From contig NZ_CP038799.1 of NCBI RefSeq assembly GCF_012223425.1, forward strand, positions 2,232,001 through 2,296,000: 64,000 nucleotides of DNA. Direction: 5' to 3'. This document shows, piece after piece, positions 33,912 through 44,794 of the stretch (position 1 is the first letter of the stretch; every line of letters begins with the position of its first letter). Source of the DNA: Mycolicibacterium frederiksbergense. Its GTDB lineage: Bacteria > Actinomycetota > Actinomycetes > Mycobacteriales > Mycobacteriaceae. A program made the position numbers and the translations under genes. A model generated the notes under the pieces. It saw only the letters and a program-made list of their open reading frames with translations. It did no database searches and was not told where the DNA came from.

Positions 33912-35636
33912 ATGCCCTCAGCCTCAGATTCTCTTCCCACCACGGCCGATATCGACATCAAGCCGCGCAGCCGTGATGTCACCGACGGCCTGGAGAAAAC
34001 CGCGGCCCGCGGCATGCTGCGCGCCGTCGGCATGGGTGACGACGACTGGGCCAAGCCGCAGATCGGCGTCGGCTCGTCGTGGAACGAGATCACCCCCTGC
34101 AACATGTCCCTGCAGCGGCTGGCGCAGGCCGTCAAGGCCGGCGTGCACACCGGCGGCGGTTACCCACTGGAGTTCGGCACGATTTCGGTGTCCGACGGAA
34201 TCTCGATGGGCCACGAGGGTATGCACTTCTCACTGGTGTCCCGCGAGGTCATCGCCGACAGCGTCGAGACCGTCATGCAGGCCGAGCGCCTCGACGGCTC
34301 GGTGCTGCTGGCCGGTTGTGACAAGTCGATCCCCGGCATGCTGATGGCGGCGGCGCGTCTGAACCTGGCCAGCGTCTTCCTCTACAACGGCTCGATCATG
34401 CCGGGTCTGGCCAAGCTGACCGACGGCTCTGAGAAGGAAGTCACCATCATCGACGCCTTCGAGGCGGTCGGGGCCTGTTCGCGCGGACTGATGTCCCGCG
34501 AGGACGTCGACATCATCGAGCGCGCCATCTGTCCGGGCGAGGGCGCCTGCGGCGGTATGTACACCGCCAACACCATGGCATCGGCCGCCGAGGCGCTCGG
34601 TATGTCGTTGCCGGGCAGCGCATCTCCGGTCGCGATCGACAAGCGGCGCGACGAGTATGCACGCAAGTCCGGGGAAGCCGTTGTCGAGATGCTGCGTCGC
34701 GGGATCACCACCCGCGACATCCTCACCAAGGAAGCGTTCGAGAACGCCATCGCCGTGGTGATGGCGTTCGGCGGTTCCACCAACGCGGTGCTGCACCTGC
34801 TGGCCATCGCGTGGGAGGCGGGCGTCGAACTGACGCTGGCCGACTTCACCCGCGTCGGGCAGAAGGTCCCGCACCTCGCCGACGTGAAACCCTTCGGTGC
34901 CTACGTGATGAAGCACGTCGATGAGATCGGCGGGGTACCGGTCGTGATGCGTGCGCTGCTGGATGCGGGTCTGTTGCATGGCGATTGCCTGACCGTCACC
35001 GGAAAGACGATGGCCGAGAACCTGGCCCACATCGAACCGCCGGACCCCGACGGCAAGGTGTTGCGGGCGATGAACAACCCGATCCACCCCACCGGCGGAA
35101 TCACCATCCTGCACGGCTCGCTGGCGCCCGAGGGCGCGGTGGTCAAGTCCGCAGGTTTCGACTCGGATGTGTTCGAGGGCACCGCAAGGGTTTTCGAGCG
35201 CGAGCGGGCGGCGCTGGATGCACTGGAGGACGGCACCATCACGCACGGCGATGTCGTCGTCATCCGCTATGAGGGCCCGAAGGGTGGTCCGGGGATGCGC
35301 GAGATGCTGGCCATCACCGGCGCGATCAAGGGCGCCGGACTCGGCAAGGATGTGCTGTTGATGACCGACGGTCGGTTCTCCGGGGGCACCACTGGCCTGT
35401 GCGTCGGCCACATCGCGCCCGAAGCCGTGGACGCCGGCCCGATCGCCTTCGTGCGCGACGGTGACCGGATCCGTCTCGATGTCGCCAACGGCACGCTGGA
35501 TCTGCTCGTCGACGAGGCCGAGTTCGAGTCGCGCAAGGCCGGTTTCGAGCCGCTGCCCCCGGTGTACAAGACCGGTGTGCTCGCCAAGTACACCAAGCTG
35601 GTCGGATCGGCGGCCGTCGGCGCGGTGTGCAGCTGA
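33912..35636 (+). CDS. ilvD: Dihydroxy-acid dehydratase
   Basis: 574 residues. IlvD dehydrates 2,3-dihydroxy-isovalerate and 2,3-dihydroxy-3-methylvalerate in valine/isoleucine (and pantothenate) synthesis. Cysteines for the iron-sulfur cluster are present: Cys63 (TPCN), Cys136 (GCDKSIPG) and the [14 protein letters not shown] motif. The Mg/substrate motif around HPTGGI and the C-terminal [14 protein letters not shown] are intact. It is divergent from the copper operon with an 80-base gap; a CATACT hexamer seven bases before the ATG could be a leaderless -10. A G+C-rich stem-loop follows the stop. Confidence 0.95.
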   Translation: MPSASDSLPTTADIDIKPRSRDVTDGLEKTAARGMLRAVGMGDDDWAKPQIGVGSSWNEITPCNMSLQRLAQAVKAGVHTGGGYPLEFGTISVSDGISMGHEGMHFSLVSREVIADSVETVMQAERLDGSVLLAGCDKSIPGMLMAAARLNLASVFLYNGSIMPGLAKLTDGSEKEVTIIDAFEAVGACSRGLMSREDVDIIERAICPGEGACGGMYTANTMASAAEALGMSLPGSASPVAIDKRRDEYARKSGEAVVEMLRRGITTRDILTKEAFENAIAVVMAFGGSTNAVLHLLAIAWEAGVELTLADFTRVGQKVPHLADVKPFGAYVMKHVDEIGGVPVVMRALLDAGLLHGDCLTVTGKTMAENLAHIEPPDPDGKVLRAMNNPIHPTGGITILHGSLAPEGAVVKSAGFDSDVFEGTARVFERERAALDALEDGTITHGDVVVIRYEGPKGGPGMREMLAITGAIKGAGLGKDVLLMTDGRFSGGTTGLCVGHIAPEAVDAGPIAFVRDGDRIRLDVANGTLDLLVDEAEFESRKAGFEPLPPVYKTGVLAKYTKLVGSAAVGAVCS

Positions 35637-35658
35637 GATTCGGGTGACCTGAACCGGG

Positions 35659-35686
35659 CCCGCCGCCGTTCCCGGACGGCGGCGGG
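35659..35686. terminator. Terminator between ilvD and the SRPBCC gene
   Basis: CCCGCCGCCGT (35659-35669) and ACGGCGGCGGG (35676-35686) form a perfect 11-base stem with a 6-base loop between two convergent genes. Confidence 0.7.
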
Positions 35687-35695
35687 TGCACTGTT

Positions 35696-36061
35696 CTACT
35701 GAGCCATCTTCTCGATCCGGCGCACGGCAAGCTCGAGCACCGGCAGATAGGTCGGTGCCCAGAACGGCGCGCTCATCCAGACCCGGCAGCCGGTGTCGGT
35801 CGGTTGCACGCCGTGCCGGGTGGCGGGCACCCCGGCCACATCCCACCCCCATGTCCGGCCCGGATCGAGCTCGGAGATCACGAAGGGCAGCGGGATGCCG
35901 ACCGGCGTCCACACCCGGCCGGTCGCTCCCAGCAGGAACGCTGTGCCGTCGAGTTCGGCCCTGGCCACCGTCAATCCCCAGCGCGGCCAGGCCTCGAGGT
36001 CGGTGAGAATCCGCCACACCCGGTCTGCGGGCGCTTCGACGTTCCGGCTCGCCTTCCACAT
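35696..36061 (-). CDS. SRPBCC family protein
   Basis: 121 residues from ATG at 36061. The opening ASRNVEAPADRVWRILTDLEAWPRW is the usual first strand and helix of this fold. Further strands include GRTWGWDVAGVPATRHGV and a C-terminal helix (LPVLELAVRRIEKMAQ). A ligand-binding or lipid-handling role is typical; none can be assigned. It starts 45 bases after the 13E12 gene on the same strand. An in-frame extension upstream would overlap that gene and has no fold-like sequence. Confidence 0.72.
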   Translation of the reverse strand: MWKASRNVEAPADRVWRILTDLEAWPRWGLTVARAELDGTAFLLGATGRVWTPVGIPLPFVISELDPGRTWGWDVAGVPATRHGVQPTDTGCRVWMSAPFWAPTYLPVLELAVRRIEKMAQ

Positions 36062-36105
36062 AGGGGACGCATACCCGTAGCGACGGTTCGCCGAACCGTA
36101 CCTGC

Positions 36106-37419
36106 CTAATTGACCGATGTCGGTGGTGGTTCGTAGGGGGTGTACCACCACCATTGGGCGCGTTCGCCTTTTGGTCCGGGGCATGGTGGCACATCCAGTG
36201 GCGGTGCCGTGGGTGGGCGGGCCAGCGATCCGTCGGCGAGTGTCTCGCCGTCGCTGTCGGTGACTTTCAGGTTCTCGGCGGGCCCGGTCAGGGTGATGAC
36301 GCCTTTGTGGTGCAGGCGGTGGTGGAACGGGCACAGCAGGACCAGGTTGGACAGTTCGGTGGGGCCGCCGTTCTCCCAATGCACCAGGTGATGGGCATGC
36401 AGGCCGCGGGTGGCGCCGCAGCCCGGCACCACACACGTCTGGTCGCGGTGCTCCAGGGCGCGGCGCAGCCGGCGGTTGATGGTGCGGGTGGCCCGACCCA
36501 CCCCGATAGGGCGGCCACTGCGTTCGAACCACACCTCACACGTCGCATCGCAGAGTAGGTAGCGGCGGTCGTCGTCGGACAGCGCCGGGCCCAGATGCAG
36601 GGCCGCGACCCGTTTCTCGATATCGAGGTGCATGACCACGGTGGTGTGCTGGCCGTGCGGGCGCCGCTGCACGTCGGCGTCCCAGCCGGCCTCGATCAAA
36701 CTGATGAACGCATCCACCCCGTCCGGGAACGGTGGCGCCTGCGCAGGAACCACGCTCTCGGCGTCGCCGTCGCGGGCCCAGCCGTCCTCGGGGTCGATGC
36801 TGTCGGCCTTGTCGTGGTCGCGTTTCCAATCCGCGACCAGCTTGTCGCGGTGGGACTGCAGGCCGGCCTCGAACTTCGCGGCCTCCACCTTCGGCAGGGT
36901 GATCCGCCACGTCGTGGAATCGTCGTTCTCGATCTTGGTGATCGTGCGCTTGGGTTCGGGCTTGGGTTCCGGTTCGGGCCGGGGTTCCTGCTTGACCGCG
37001 GTCCGTAACTGGACGACGGTGGCGACCTTCACCAACTCGGCATAGTGCTCGTCGCAGCCCTGGCCACCGCCTTCGGCGATCACCCCGATCTGATCCAAGG
37101 ACACCCGGCCCTCCCGCAAGCCTTGGGTGCAGCGGGGAAGTTCATCAATGCGATGTGCAACGGCCACCATGGTCTCGGCCCGGCGCGGGCTAACCCCCGT
37201 CTTCCAGGCGACCAGCGCTTCGATGGAACGGCATCCGGTCGCACCCCACAACGAGTTCCCGTCGTCTGTGCCTCTGCCGTCGATCTCGGCGACGATCTCC
37301 ACCAACCGGCCATCGATCGCATTGCGCTTCCCGGTCAACTCCGCCATCTCCTCGAACAACACCTCCAACCGCGACACCCGAGGTGCGTGTGCGGCGAAAG
37401 GTGTTGTCGGCGGCGGCAT
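36106..37419 (-). CDS. 13E12-repeat-type protein with DUF222 and HNH nuclease domains
   Basis: 437 residues. The N-terminal DUF222 part (to about 330) contains RRAETMVAVAHRIDELP. A Pro-Glu-Pro-Lys spacer (about 145-160, PEPEPKPEPK) splits the domain. The C-terminal HNH region has TCVVPGCGATRGLHAHHLVHWENGG and LLCPFHHRLHH, with the two Cys and His sets expected for zinc and catalysis. This is the 13E12 family common and dispersed in mycobacteria; function is not settled. A TAGAAT -10 lies six bases before the ATG. Unlike the second copy at 58376, no LexA box is seen. Confidence 0.85.
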   Translation of the reverse strand: MPPPTTPFAAHAPRVSRLEVLFEEMAELTGKRNAIDGRLVEIVAEIDGRGTDDGNSLWGATGCRSIEALVAWKTGVSPRRAETMVAVAHRIDELPRCTQGLREGRVSLDQIGVIAEGGGQGCDEHYAELVKVATVVQLRTAVKQEPRPEPEPKPEPKRTITKIENDDSTTWRITLPKVEAAKFEAGLQSHRDKLVADWKRDHDKADSIDPEDGWARDGDAESVVPAQAPPFPDGVDAFISLIEAGWDADVQRRPHGQHTTVVMHLDIEKRVAALHLGPALSDDDRRYLLCDATCEVWFERSGRPIGVGRATRTINRRLRRALEHRDQTCVVPGCGATRGLHAHHLVHWENGGPTELSNLVLLCPFHHRLHHKGVITLTGPAENLKVTDSDGETLADGSLARPPTAPPLDVPPCPGPKGERAQWWWYTPYEPPPTSVN

Positions 37420-37425
37420 ACCACG

Positions 37426-37431
37426 ATTCTA
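37426..37431 (-). promoter_or_regulatory. -10 element of the first 13E12 gene (leaderless)
   Basis: TAGAAT on the minus strand, with six bases to the ATG at 37419. Confidence 0.5.
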
Positions 37432-37456
37432 TTGGCGTGGTCCGACAAGTAGCCGA

Positions 37457-37972
37457 TCAGTTCGGCGGTGGTTCGATCGGCGTGAGGCTGATCGGCACCC
37501 AGTGCGTGCCCGGGCCTTCACCCGGGCATCCTGTTCCGACGACGACCAGCGTGCGCTCACCGTGGAAACTGCCATCACCATTCGGGATCCAGTAATCCGA
37601 GCGGGTGGCGGGCACGCCACTGGTGGGGTCGGTGCGGTCACACAGATATGGCTGCTCACCGCTGGTTTCCCAGCGTGCGTTATTCCACCGATACTCGAAC
37701 TCCAAGGGAGCGGCGAGATTACGGGCCTGATCATCGCTGTTATTCATCCGCGCGACGCAACCGTCGACGTCACATTGAGTGGCGAAGTCGGTCGGATAGG
37801 TGACCGGATTCATCGGGGTCGGCACGCCGTTGAACGTCTGCTTCGCAAAGTCGATGAGGACGTCGTAATAGCCGTAGATCGGCACCGGTTCGGCCCGGTC
37901 GGCGTGCGCCGATGGCGCACAGGGCAGCACCACGCAGGTGACAGTCATTCCGGCTGCAAGCGCCTTGTGCAT
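37457..37972 (-). CDS. Secreted mycobacterial protein of unknown function
   Basis: 171 residues from ATG at 37972; the longer frame adds ten residues before a good signal peptide. The signal (HKALAAGMTVTCVVLPCAPSAHA) is cleaved near residue 25. The mature part has four cysteines in CDVDGC, LCDRTD and GTGCPGE, which suggests two disulfides. YGYYDVLIDFAKQTFNGVPTP and YPTDFATQC resemble other small exported mycobacterial proteins without known roles. It lies 38 bases upstream of the 13E12 gene and 54 bases downstream of the methyltransferase operon. Confidence 0.65.
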   Translation of the reverse strand: MHKALAAGMTVTCVVLPCAPSAHADRAEPVPIYGYYDVLIDFAKQTFNGVPTPMNPVTYPTDFATQCDVDGCVARMNNSDDQARNLAAPLEFEYRWNNARWETSGEQPYLCDRTDPTSGVPATRSDYWIPNGDGSFHGERTLVVVGTGCPGEGPGTHWVPISLTPIEPPPN

Positions 37973-38025
37973 ACCAATGTTCTTACCCGCTGGGAGCACC
38001 ACTTCGTTGCTGAACGAGCAGAGAT

Positions 38026-38673
38026 TCAGATGACGATGGCGACCGCGAACCCGTCCCAGCCCTTGGCGCCGACGGTCTGGATGGCCGCCGCGTCCAAGCG
38101 CGGATGCTCCCCCATCATCGCCAGCGTGTCGCGCACCGCGATGGCCTGCGCATCCCCAGGTGCTGGGTCGAGCACCCGGCCACCGCGGGCGATGTTGTCG
38201 ACCACGATGAGTGCACCTGGAGTGGCCAGCCCGATTGCGGCCTCCACATAGGCCGGGTTGTTCTCCTTGTCGGCATCGATGAAAAACAGGTCGAACGGAC
38301 CGGTGAGGGTGGGCAGAGTGTCCAGCGCGGACCCGACGATCACCTCGACGCGGTCTGCTACACCGGCTCTGGCCAGGTTGGCCGCGGCCACCTCGGCATG
38401 CCGGGGCTCGTACTCCAGGGTGACCACCTGCCCCTGCGAACCCACCCCACGCGCCAGGCAGATCGTCGAATACCCTGCGAGCGTGCCAATTTCGAGCACC
38501 CGGCGAGCCTTGGTCAGCTTGGCGTACAGCGTCAGCAGGTGACCGTGCTGCGCGGATACCTCGATGGCGGGCATTCCGGCCGGCTCGGTCGAGAGCCGCG
38601 CCGCACGCAGTGCGTCGTCCTCGGTGTGCAGCAGCTCGTCGAACAACTCGTCCACCGCGGCAGGCTCGGTCAT
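38026..38673 (-). CDS. O-methyltransferase (Rv0187-like)
   Basis: 215 residues, of the catechol-O-methyltransferase-like family 3. The SAM motif LEIGTLAGYSTICLARG (about 62-78), the metal-binding DLFFIDADKENN and the LIVVDNIARGG segment with the second Asp/Asn ligands are intact. It would be a cytosolic, Mg-dependent methyltransferase; the acceptor is unknown. It is the last gene of a three-gene operon, starting inside the stop codon of the TIGR04338 gene. Confidence 0.85.
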   Translation of the reverse strand: MTEPAAVDELFDELLHTEDDALRAARLSTEPAGMPAIEVSAQHGHLLTLYAKLTKARRVLEIGTLAGYSTICLARGVGSQGQVVTLEYEPRHAEVAAANLARAGVADRVEVIVGSALDTLPTLTGPFDLFFIDADKENNPAYVEAAIGLATPGALIVVDNIARGGRVLDPAPGDAQAIAVRDTLAMMGEHPRLDAAAIQTVGAKGWDGFAVAIVI

Positions 38674-39149
38674 CCGGACACCCCTTCTTTCGAATAGATC
38701 ACCCGTAGCACGTGCTGGACCTCGGGTCCCATCACCCAGCCTGCCAGTTCGGTCATCGTGCCGACGAACTCCCTGCCGTGCGGGGCACCCGGCCCGGCCA
38801 GATGGTGGGCGATCTCGTGCAGCACCACCATCTCCCGAAGCGCCCAGGTACTGTCCCGATCGGGTACCGCTATCGTGCCGGATTCATAGTGCGCCGCGGT
38901 CTGCCCGCGGCGGGCCCGCACCGCCAGCTGCCCCGCACCGGGCCAGCGTTCACGCACCGCGGGCATCGCCAGCACATCGTCGACGTAGCGGCGCACCGAT
39001 TCGACGGAGGCAAACCGCGCTTCCGGCGGCAGCGTCAGCGCGGTCCCGAAGAAATCGATCGAACCGTTGCCGTGCTGTGCAGCGCGGTCGAACAGGGTGC
39101 GCACGAATTCCTCTGCGGCATAAACCTTCACACGCTGACTGTCACGCAC
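38670..39149 (-). CDS. TIGR04338-type putative metallohydrolase (Rv0185-like)
   Basis: 159 residues from GTG at 39149, sharing its first base with the TAG of the preceding gene. HEIAHH (in MVVLHEIAHHLAG) is a zinc-protease-like motif, with GREFV and a further Glu following. The family is confined to actinobacteria, and its partner is nearly always the DUF2786 gene upstream, as here. No substrate is known. Confidence 0.78.
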   Translation of the reverse strand: MRDSQRVKVYAAEEFVRTLFDRAAQHGNGSIDFFGTALTLPPEARFASVESVRRYVDDVLAMPAVRERWPGAGQLAVRARRGQTAAHYESGTIAVPDRDSTWALREMVVLHEIAHHLAGPGAPHGREFVGTMTELAGWVMGPEVQHVLRVIYSKEGVSG

Positions 39150-39898
39150 TAGCCCTCCAGCGGTGCCCGCGCCCCGGAGATCTCCTGGCTCGGACCCAGC
39201 CGGGCGCGCCGGCCGGCCCGGTCCCCGGCGCGCCGTGCCGCCGACGAATATCCGGCCGATGAGCTGGCGGCCCGCCAGGTGCCCCGTGCCGCGGACGACT
39301 GGCGGTAGAACGATGTGAGTTCCAGATCCTTGTTGCGCAACGCAAGCGCGGTTCCCGGCGCCCGCGTGGTGTCCTCGGTGGCCGCGCGTCGGGCCTCGTC
39401 ACGCGCCTCGGACAGCCGCTGCCCCACCCGTGCGCCGAAGGCCAGATGAAAGTTGAGCCGGGCGGTGATCGTCGGGGTCGGGCGATGCGCCCCGGTGGCG
39501 ATATAGGTGTCGGATGCCCGCACCATCTGCACCAGCAGCCCGGCATACAGCGCGTGGCTGGCGTCGATGTCCTCGCCGAAGCCATAGGCGTACACATACG
39601 TCGAATTGGACGCCACATCGCATTTCACATCATTGGCCATCGCGATCACCACGAACAGTTGCACGTAGGTGCGCAGCCCGCGGGTGCCGGGTTCACCGAT
39701 GGTGATGGTGCGCTGCACCGGCGCCTGCGCCGCGGTGCGTTGCGCCGAATGCGCGCGGGCCACTGCCAGGTCGATCGATGTCGCGGTGGCGAGCCGTTGG
39801 GCCGCGCTCATGAACGCCTCGGCCTCATGGGCGTTGTCGGTGCCCTCGGCCTGGCGCAGCAGGGCCGCGATCCGGGCCAGCATCTTGTCGTTGCTCAT
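39149..39898 (-). CDS. DUF2786 domain protein (Rv0184-like)
   Basis: 249 residues, the same length as Rv0184. The DUF2786 start MLARIAALLRQAEGTDNAHEAEAFMSAAQRL is diagnostic. The middle is alternating alpha/beta with FVVIAMANDVKCDV and HALYAGLLVQMV, and the tail is low-complexity, rich in Ser, Ala and Arg (SSSAGYSSAARRAGDRAGRRAR). First gene of a coupled operon with the TIGR04338 metallohydrolase and the methyltransferase. A TAGCGT -10 lies six bases before the ATG. Function unknown. Confidence 0.8.
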   Translation of the reverse strand: MSNDKMLARIAALLRQAEGTDNAHEAEAFMSAAQRLATATSIDLAVARAHSAQRTAAQAPVQRTITIGEPGTRGLRTYVQLFVVIAMANDVKCDVASNSTYVYAYGFGEDIDASHALYAGLLVQMVRASDTYIATGAHRPTPTITARLNFHLAFGARVGQRLSEARDEARRAATEDTTRAPGTALALRNKDLELTSFYRQSSAARGTWRAASSSAGYSSAARRAGDRAGRRARLGPSQEISGARAPLEG

Positions 39899-39904
39899 AG
39901 GTCC

Positions 39905-39910
39905 ACGCTA
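39905..39910 (-). promoter_or_regulatory. -10 element of the DUF2786 operon (leaderless)
   Basis: TAGCGT on the minus strand, six bases from the ATG at 39898; fits TAnnnT. Confidence 0.5.
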
Positions 39911-39983
39911 GAAAGCCGATCCGACATATCCGGTCTCGTCTCGGGGGTTGTGCACAGATACGAATTCATCCACAGCCTCGGGT

Positions 39984-41914
<1,931 letters not shown>

Positions 41915-41938
41915 TCTGCAACCGGTGATGCATCCCGC

Positions 41939-41961
41939 TTGTCGGTGGGGGTCGGTAAGCT
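41939..41961 (+). promoter_or_regulatory. RecA-independent DNA-damage promoter (RecA-NDp) of sigG
   Basis: TTGTCGGTG (41939-41947), eight bases, then TAAGCT (41956-41961). This matches the mycobacterial consensus TTGTCRGTG-N8-TAnnnT at every defined base. Seven bases then separate it from the GTG at 41969, so the message should be leaderless. Activation by PafBC is known for this promoter class. Confidence 0.8.
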
Positions 41962-41968
41962 CGCCATC

Positions 41969-42961
41969 GTGAGCACCCTCACAGCGGTAAATGACAGATT
42001 CGACTCCAAAGATGCGTTCCTCGCCGACGCGCAGCGCTATCGGCGCGAACTGCTGGCGCACTGCTACCGGATGACCGGGTCGGTGCACGACGCCGAGGAT
42101 CTGGTCCAGGAGACCTTCCTGCGCGCCTGGAAGTCCTACGACCGATTCGAAGGCAAATCCTCGGTACGCACCTGGCTGTACCGCATCGCCACGAATACGT
42201 CACTGACCGCGCTGGAGGGCAAGCAACGCCGTCCGCTGCCATCGGGTCTGGGCACCCAGAGTTCCGATCCGCACGCGGACATCCATGAGCGGCACGAGGT
42301 TCCGTGGCTGGAACCGCTGCCCGATGCCGATGATCCGGCCGATCCGCAGGCAGTGGTCGGCACCCGCGAATCGGTGCGACTGGCCTTCGTGGCGGCATTG
42401 CAACATCTCTCGCCGCGACAGCGCGCGGTGCTGGTGTTGCGCGATGTGCTGCAGTGGCGGGCCGCCGAGGTGGCCGACGCGGTCGGCTCGTCGACGGCCG
42501 CGGTCAACAGCCTGTTGCAGCGGGCCCGCGCCCAACTCGATGCCGTCGGCCCCAGCGAGGATCAGCCGCTGACCCCTCCGGACTCCCCCGAGGCGAAGGA
42601 ACTGTTGACGCGCTACATCTCGGCCTTCGAGGCCTACGACATCGACAAGCTGGAAAAGCTGTTCACCGACGACGCCATCTGGGAGATGCCCCCGTTCGAC
42701 AGCTGGTACGTGGGGCCCACGGCCATCGGAGCCCTGTCCCGCGACAAGTGCCCGGCCAAACGCCCGGGCGACATGCGACTGGTGTCGACCACCGCCAACG
42801 GCCAGACCGCCGCGGGAATGTACCTTCGCAACCCGGAGACCGGTGTGCACGAGGCGTTTCAGCTGCACGTCCTGGACGTCACCGGCGCCGGCATCACCCA
42901 TGTGGTGGCGTTCCTGGACACCAGGCTGTTCGAGAAGTTCGGTCTACCGCCCGCCCTCTGA
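41969..42961 (+). CDS. sigG: ECF sigma factor SigG
   Basis: 330 residues from GTG at 41969, fixed by the promoter seven bases upstream. Sigma region 2 is in AHCYRMTGSVHDAEDLVQETF and the KSSVRTWLYRIATN stretch. Region 4 is in LSPRQRAVLVLRDVLQWRAAEVADAVGSS. A C-terminal SnoaL-like domain (about 205-325) with LLTRYISAFEAYDIDKLEKLF and WEMPPFDSWY follows, as in M. tuberculosis SigG. This sigma factor is induced by DNA damage independently of RecA. No anti-sigma gene is adjacent; the SnoaL-like tail is thought to act in cis in such groups. Its end overlaps the VOC gene convergently by 18 bases. Confidence 0.92.
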   Translation: MSTLTAVNDRFDSKDAFLADAQRYRRELLAHCYRMTGSVHDAEDLVQETFLRAWKSYDRFEGKSSVRTWLYRIATNTSLTALEGKQRRPLPSGLGTQSSDPHADIHERHEVPWLEPLPDADDPADPQAVVGTRESVRLAFVAALQHLSPRQRAVLVLRDVLQWRAAEVADAVGSSTAAVNSLLQRARAQLDAVGPSEDQPLTPPDSPEAKELLTRYISAFEAYDIDKLEKLFTDDAIWEMPPFDSWYVGPTAIGALSRDKCPAKRPGDMRLVSTTANGQTAAGMYLRNPETGVHEAFQLHVLDVTGAGITHVVAFLDTRLFEKFGLPPAL

Positions 42962-43444
42962 CCGGTGAGCGGCCTCGAGTGCTGCCACATCGAACTTGCC
43001 GAACGTGGCCATCACCGCGTTCATCAGCCGCTCCTTGGCCTTCGCGTCCCCTCGCGCCATCAGGTCGTAGTAGGCCGTCGGGGTGATCTGCCACGACAAC
43101 CCGTACTTGTCCTTCAGCCATCCGCAGGGCTGCTCCTGACCACCCTCGACCAGGGCGGCCCAGACCCGGTCGAGTTCCTTCTGGTCCTTCACCCGCACTT
43201 CCAGTGAGACGGCCTCGCTGAAGGTGAACTGCGGACCGCCGTTGATCCCGACGAACCGCTGCCCATCGAGTTCGAACTCGACGATCATCGGCACGTCCTG
43301 CGGGGCGGGTGCGCCCGGGTGCGCGGGCGTGGTGCCGATGATCCTGCCGTTGCCCCCGAAGGCGGCAATGTAGTGCTCGGCGGCCTCGAGGGCTTGCCGG
43401 TCGAACCACAGGTTGGGAACTATGCGGGCATTGATCTGGGCCAT
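42944..43444 (-). CDS. VOC-superfamily (PhnB/YjdN-like) protein
   Basis: 166 residues from ATG at 43444. IVPNLWFDRQALEAAEHYIAAFG is the standard opening of the 3-demethylubiquinone methyltransferase-like VOC group, followed by ELDGQRFVGINGGPQFTFSEAVS and YGLSWQITP. Despite the old name these proteins are not methyltransferases; they are vicinal-oxygen-chelate fold proteins of uncertain role. Last 18 bases overlap sigG on the other strand, an arrangement also seen around some ECF sigma genes. Confidence 0.8.
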   Translation of the reverse strand: MAQINARIVPNLWFDRQALEAAEHYIAAFGGNGRIIGTTPAHPGAPAPQDVPMIVEFELDGQRFVGINGGPQFTFSEAVSLEVRVKDQKELDRVWAALVEGGQEQPCGWLKDKYGLSWQITPTAYYDLMARGDAKAKERLMNAVMATFGKFDVAALEAAHRSEGGR

Positions 43445-43578
43445 CGGTATGCGCCTTCTTTCGTTGTGGGTACTCCCCGGGTAGACCGGCACACTGCGGC
43501 GGATTCATCGCGGGGCCCATGCGAACGACGAGAGAAAGCCATCAAACCTGCAGTTCACAGCCGGTTAACATGCCGATC

Positions 43579-43596
43579 TGAAACGTGTTCTATTAT
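43579..43596 (+). promoter_or_regulatory. KstR-type box overlapping the alcohol dehydrogenase promoter
   Basis: TGAAACGTGTTCTA (43579-43592) matches the KstR consensus TnnAACnnGTTnnA at all eight defined bases. It overlaps a TATTAT -10 (43591-43596) that lies eight bases from the ATG. A repressor here would block transcription, as KstR does for cholesterol genes. Confidence 0.6.
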
Positions 43597-43604
43597 CGGA
43601 TTTC

Positions 43605-44729
43605 ATGAAGACCAAAGGTGCACTGCTCTGGGAGCTCAATTCGCCGTTCAAGGTTGACGAAATCGATCTGGGCGACCCGTTGGCCGACGAGGTGCAGATC
43701 CAGATGCACGCCGCCGGCATGTGCCACTCCGACTACCACATCACCACCGGCGCGACCCCGATCGGACTGCCCGCCCTCGGCGGCCACGAGGGGGCCGGTG
43801 TGGTCACCAAGGTCGGCAAGAACGTCACCGGTATCGCCGAGGGTGATCACGTCATCCTGGCGTTCATCCCGGCCTGCGGTACCTGCCCGCCGTGCCTGAA
43901 GGGGTTCCGCTCGCTGTGTGACCGCGGCGCCGTGCTGCTCGGCGGCAAGGCCATCGCCGACGGCACCAGTCGCATCCATGCGGGATCGCATGAGGTGTCG
44001 CCGATGAACCTGCTCGGCACCTTCGCCCCGTACATGACGGTGCACAAGGACTCTGTGGTCAAGATCGACGATGACATCCCCTTCGAGACCGCGGCCATCA
44101 TGGGCTGCGCGGTACCCACCGGCTTCGGATCGGCGACCAACGTCGCCGACGTCAAACCCGGCGAGACCGTCATCATCGTCGGCGTCGGCGGTATCGGCAT
44201 GAGTGCGTTGCAGGGTGCGGTGATCTCCGGGGCCAAGCAGGTCATCGCGATCGACACGAACGAATGGAAGCGTGAGCAGGCCATCAAGTTCGGCGCCACG
44301 CACGTGTACCCGACGATGGCCGAGGCCATAGCGCCGGTCATCGACGTCACCCACGGGCTCATGGCCGACAAGGTCATCATCGCCGTCGGCACCATGAAGG
44401 GCGAGTACATCGAAGAGGCGATGATCCTCACCGCCAAGACCGGCACCTGCGTGGTGACCGGGATGGGTTCGATGATGGACGCCGACGTCAAGCTCAACCT
44501 GTTCCTGTTCACCATGTTGCAGAAGACATTGAAGGGCAACATCTTCGGTGGCGGCAGCTCCCATGTGGAGACGCCGCGACTGACCGCGCTCTACAAGTCC
44601 GGGCTGCTGAACATCGATGACATGATCACCCGCACCTACCGCCTGGAAGACATCAACCAGGGTTACCAGGACATGCTGGACGGCAACAACATCCGTGGCG
44701 TCGTCCGCTTCGACGAGGCCGACTGGTAA
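43605..44729 (+). CDS. Zinc-dependent (NDMA-type) alcohol dehydrogenase
   Basis: 374 residues. Catalytic-zinc ligands are Cys40, His61 with Glu62, and Cys168. The structural zinc site is Cys91, Cys94, Cys97 and Cys105. The NAD fingerprint GVGGIG is at 193-198. It is closely related to mycobacterial AdhE1-type enzymes (TIGR03989, the mycofactocin-associated group in which NAD is thought to be held tightly and reoxidised by an external acceptor). The KstR-like box in the promoter suggests a role in sterol alcohol oxidation. A perfect stem-loop terminator follows. Confidence 0.87.
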   Translation: MKTKGALLWELNSPFKVDEIDLGDPLADEVQIQMHAAGMCHSDYHITTGATPIGLPALGGHEGAGVVTKVGKNVTGIAEGDHVILAFIPACGTCPPCLKGFRSLCDRGAVLLGGKAIADGTSRIHAGSHEVSPMNLLGTFAPYMTVHKDSVVKIDDDIPFETAAIMGCAVPTGFGSATNVADVKPGETVIIVGVGGIGMSALQGAVISGAKQVIAIDTNEWKREQAIKFGATHVYPTMAEAIAPVIDVTHGLMADKVIIAVGTMKGEYIEEAMILTAKTGTCVVTGMGSMMDADVKLNLFLFTMLQKTLKGNIFGGGSSHVETPRLTALYKSGLLNIDDMITRTYRLEDINQGYQDMLDGNNIRGVVRFDEADW

Positions 44730-44743
44730 CACCACGCACAACG

Positions 44744-44783
44744 GCAGAACCGCCCAACCCCGTTCGGAGTTGGGCGGTTCTGC
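44744..44783. terminator. Bidirectional terminator after the alcohol dehydrogenase
   Basis: GCAGAACCGCCCAAC (44744-44758) and GTTGGGCGGTTCTGC (44769-44783) form a perfect 15-base stem with a 10-base loop between convergent genes. Confidence 0.8.
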
Positions 44784-44794
44784 ATTTCGGACAC

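Noticed and set aside
39834..39842. Second TTGTCGGTG, as in RecA-NDp promoters
   Set aside because: It is inside the DUF2786 gene, and the sequence eight bases on (CTGGCG) is not a TAnnnT -10.
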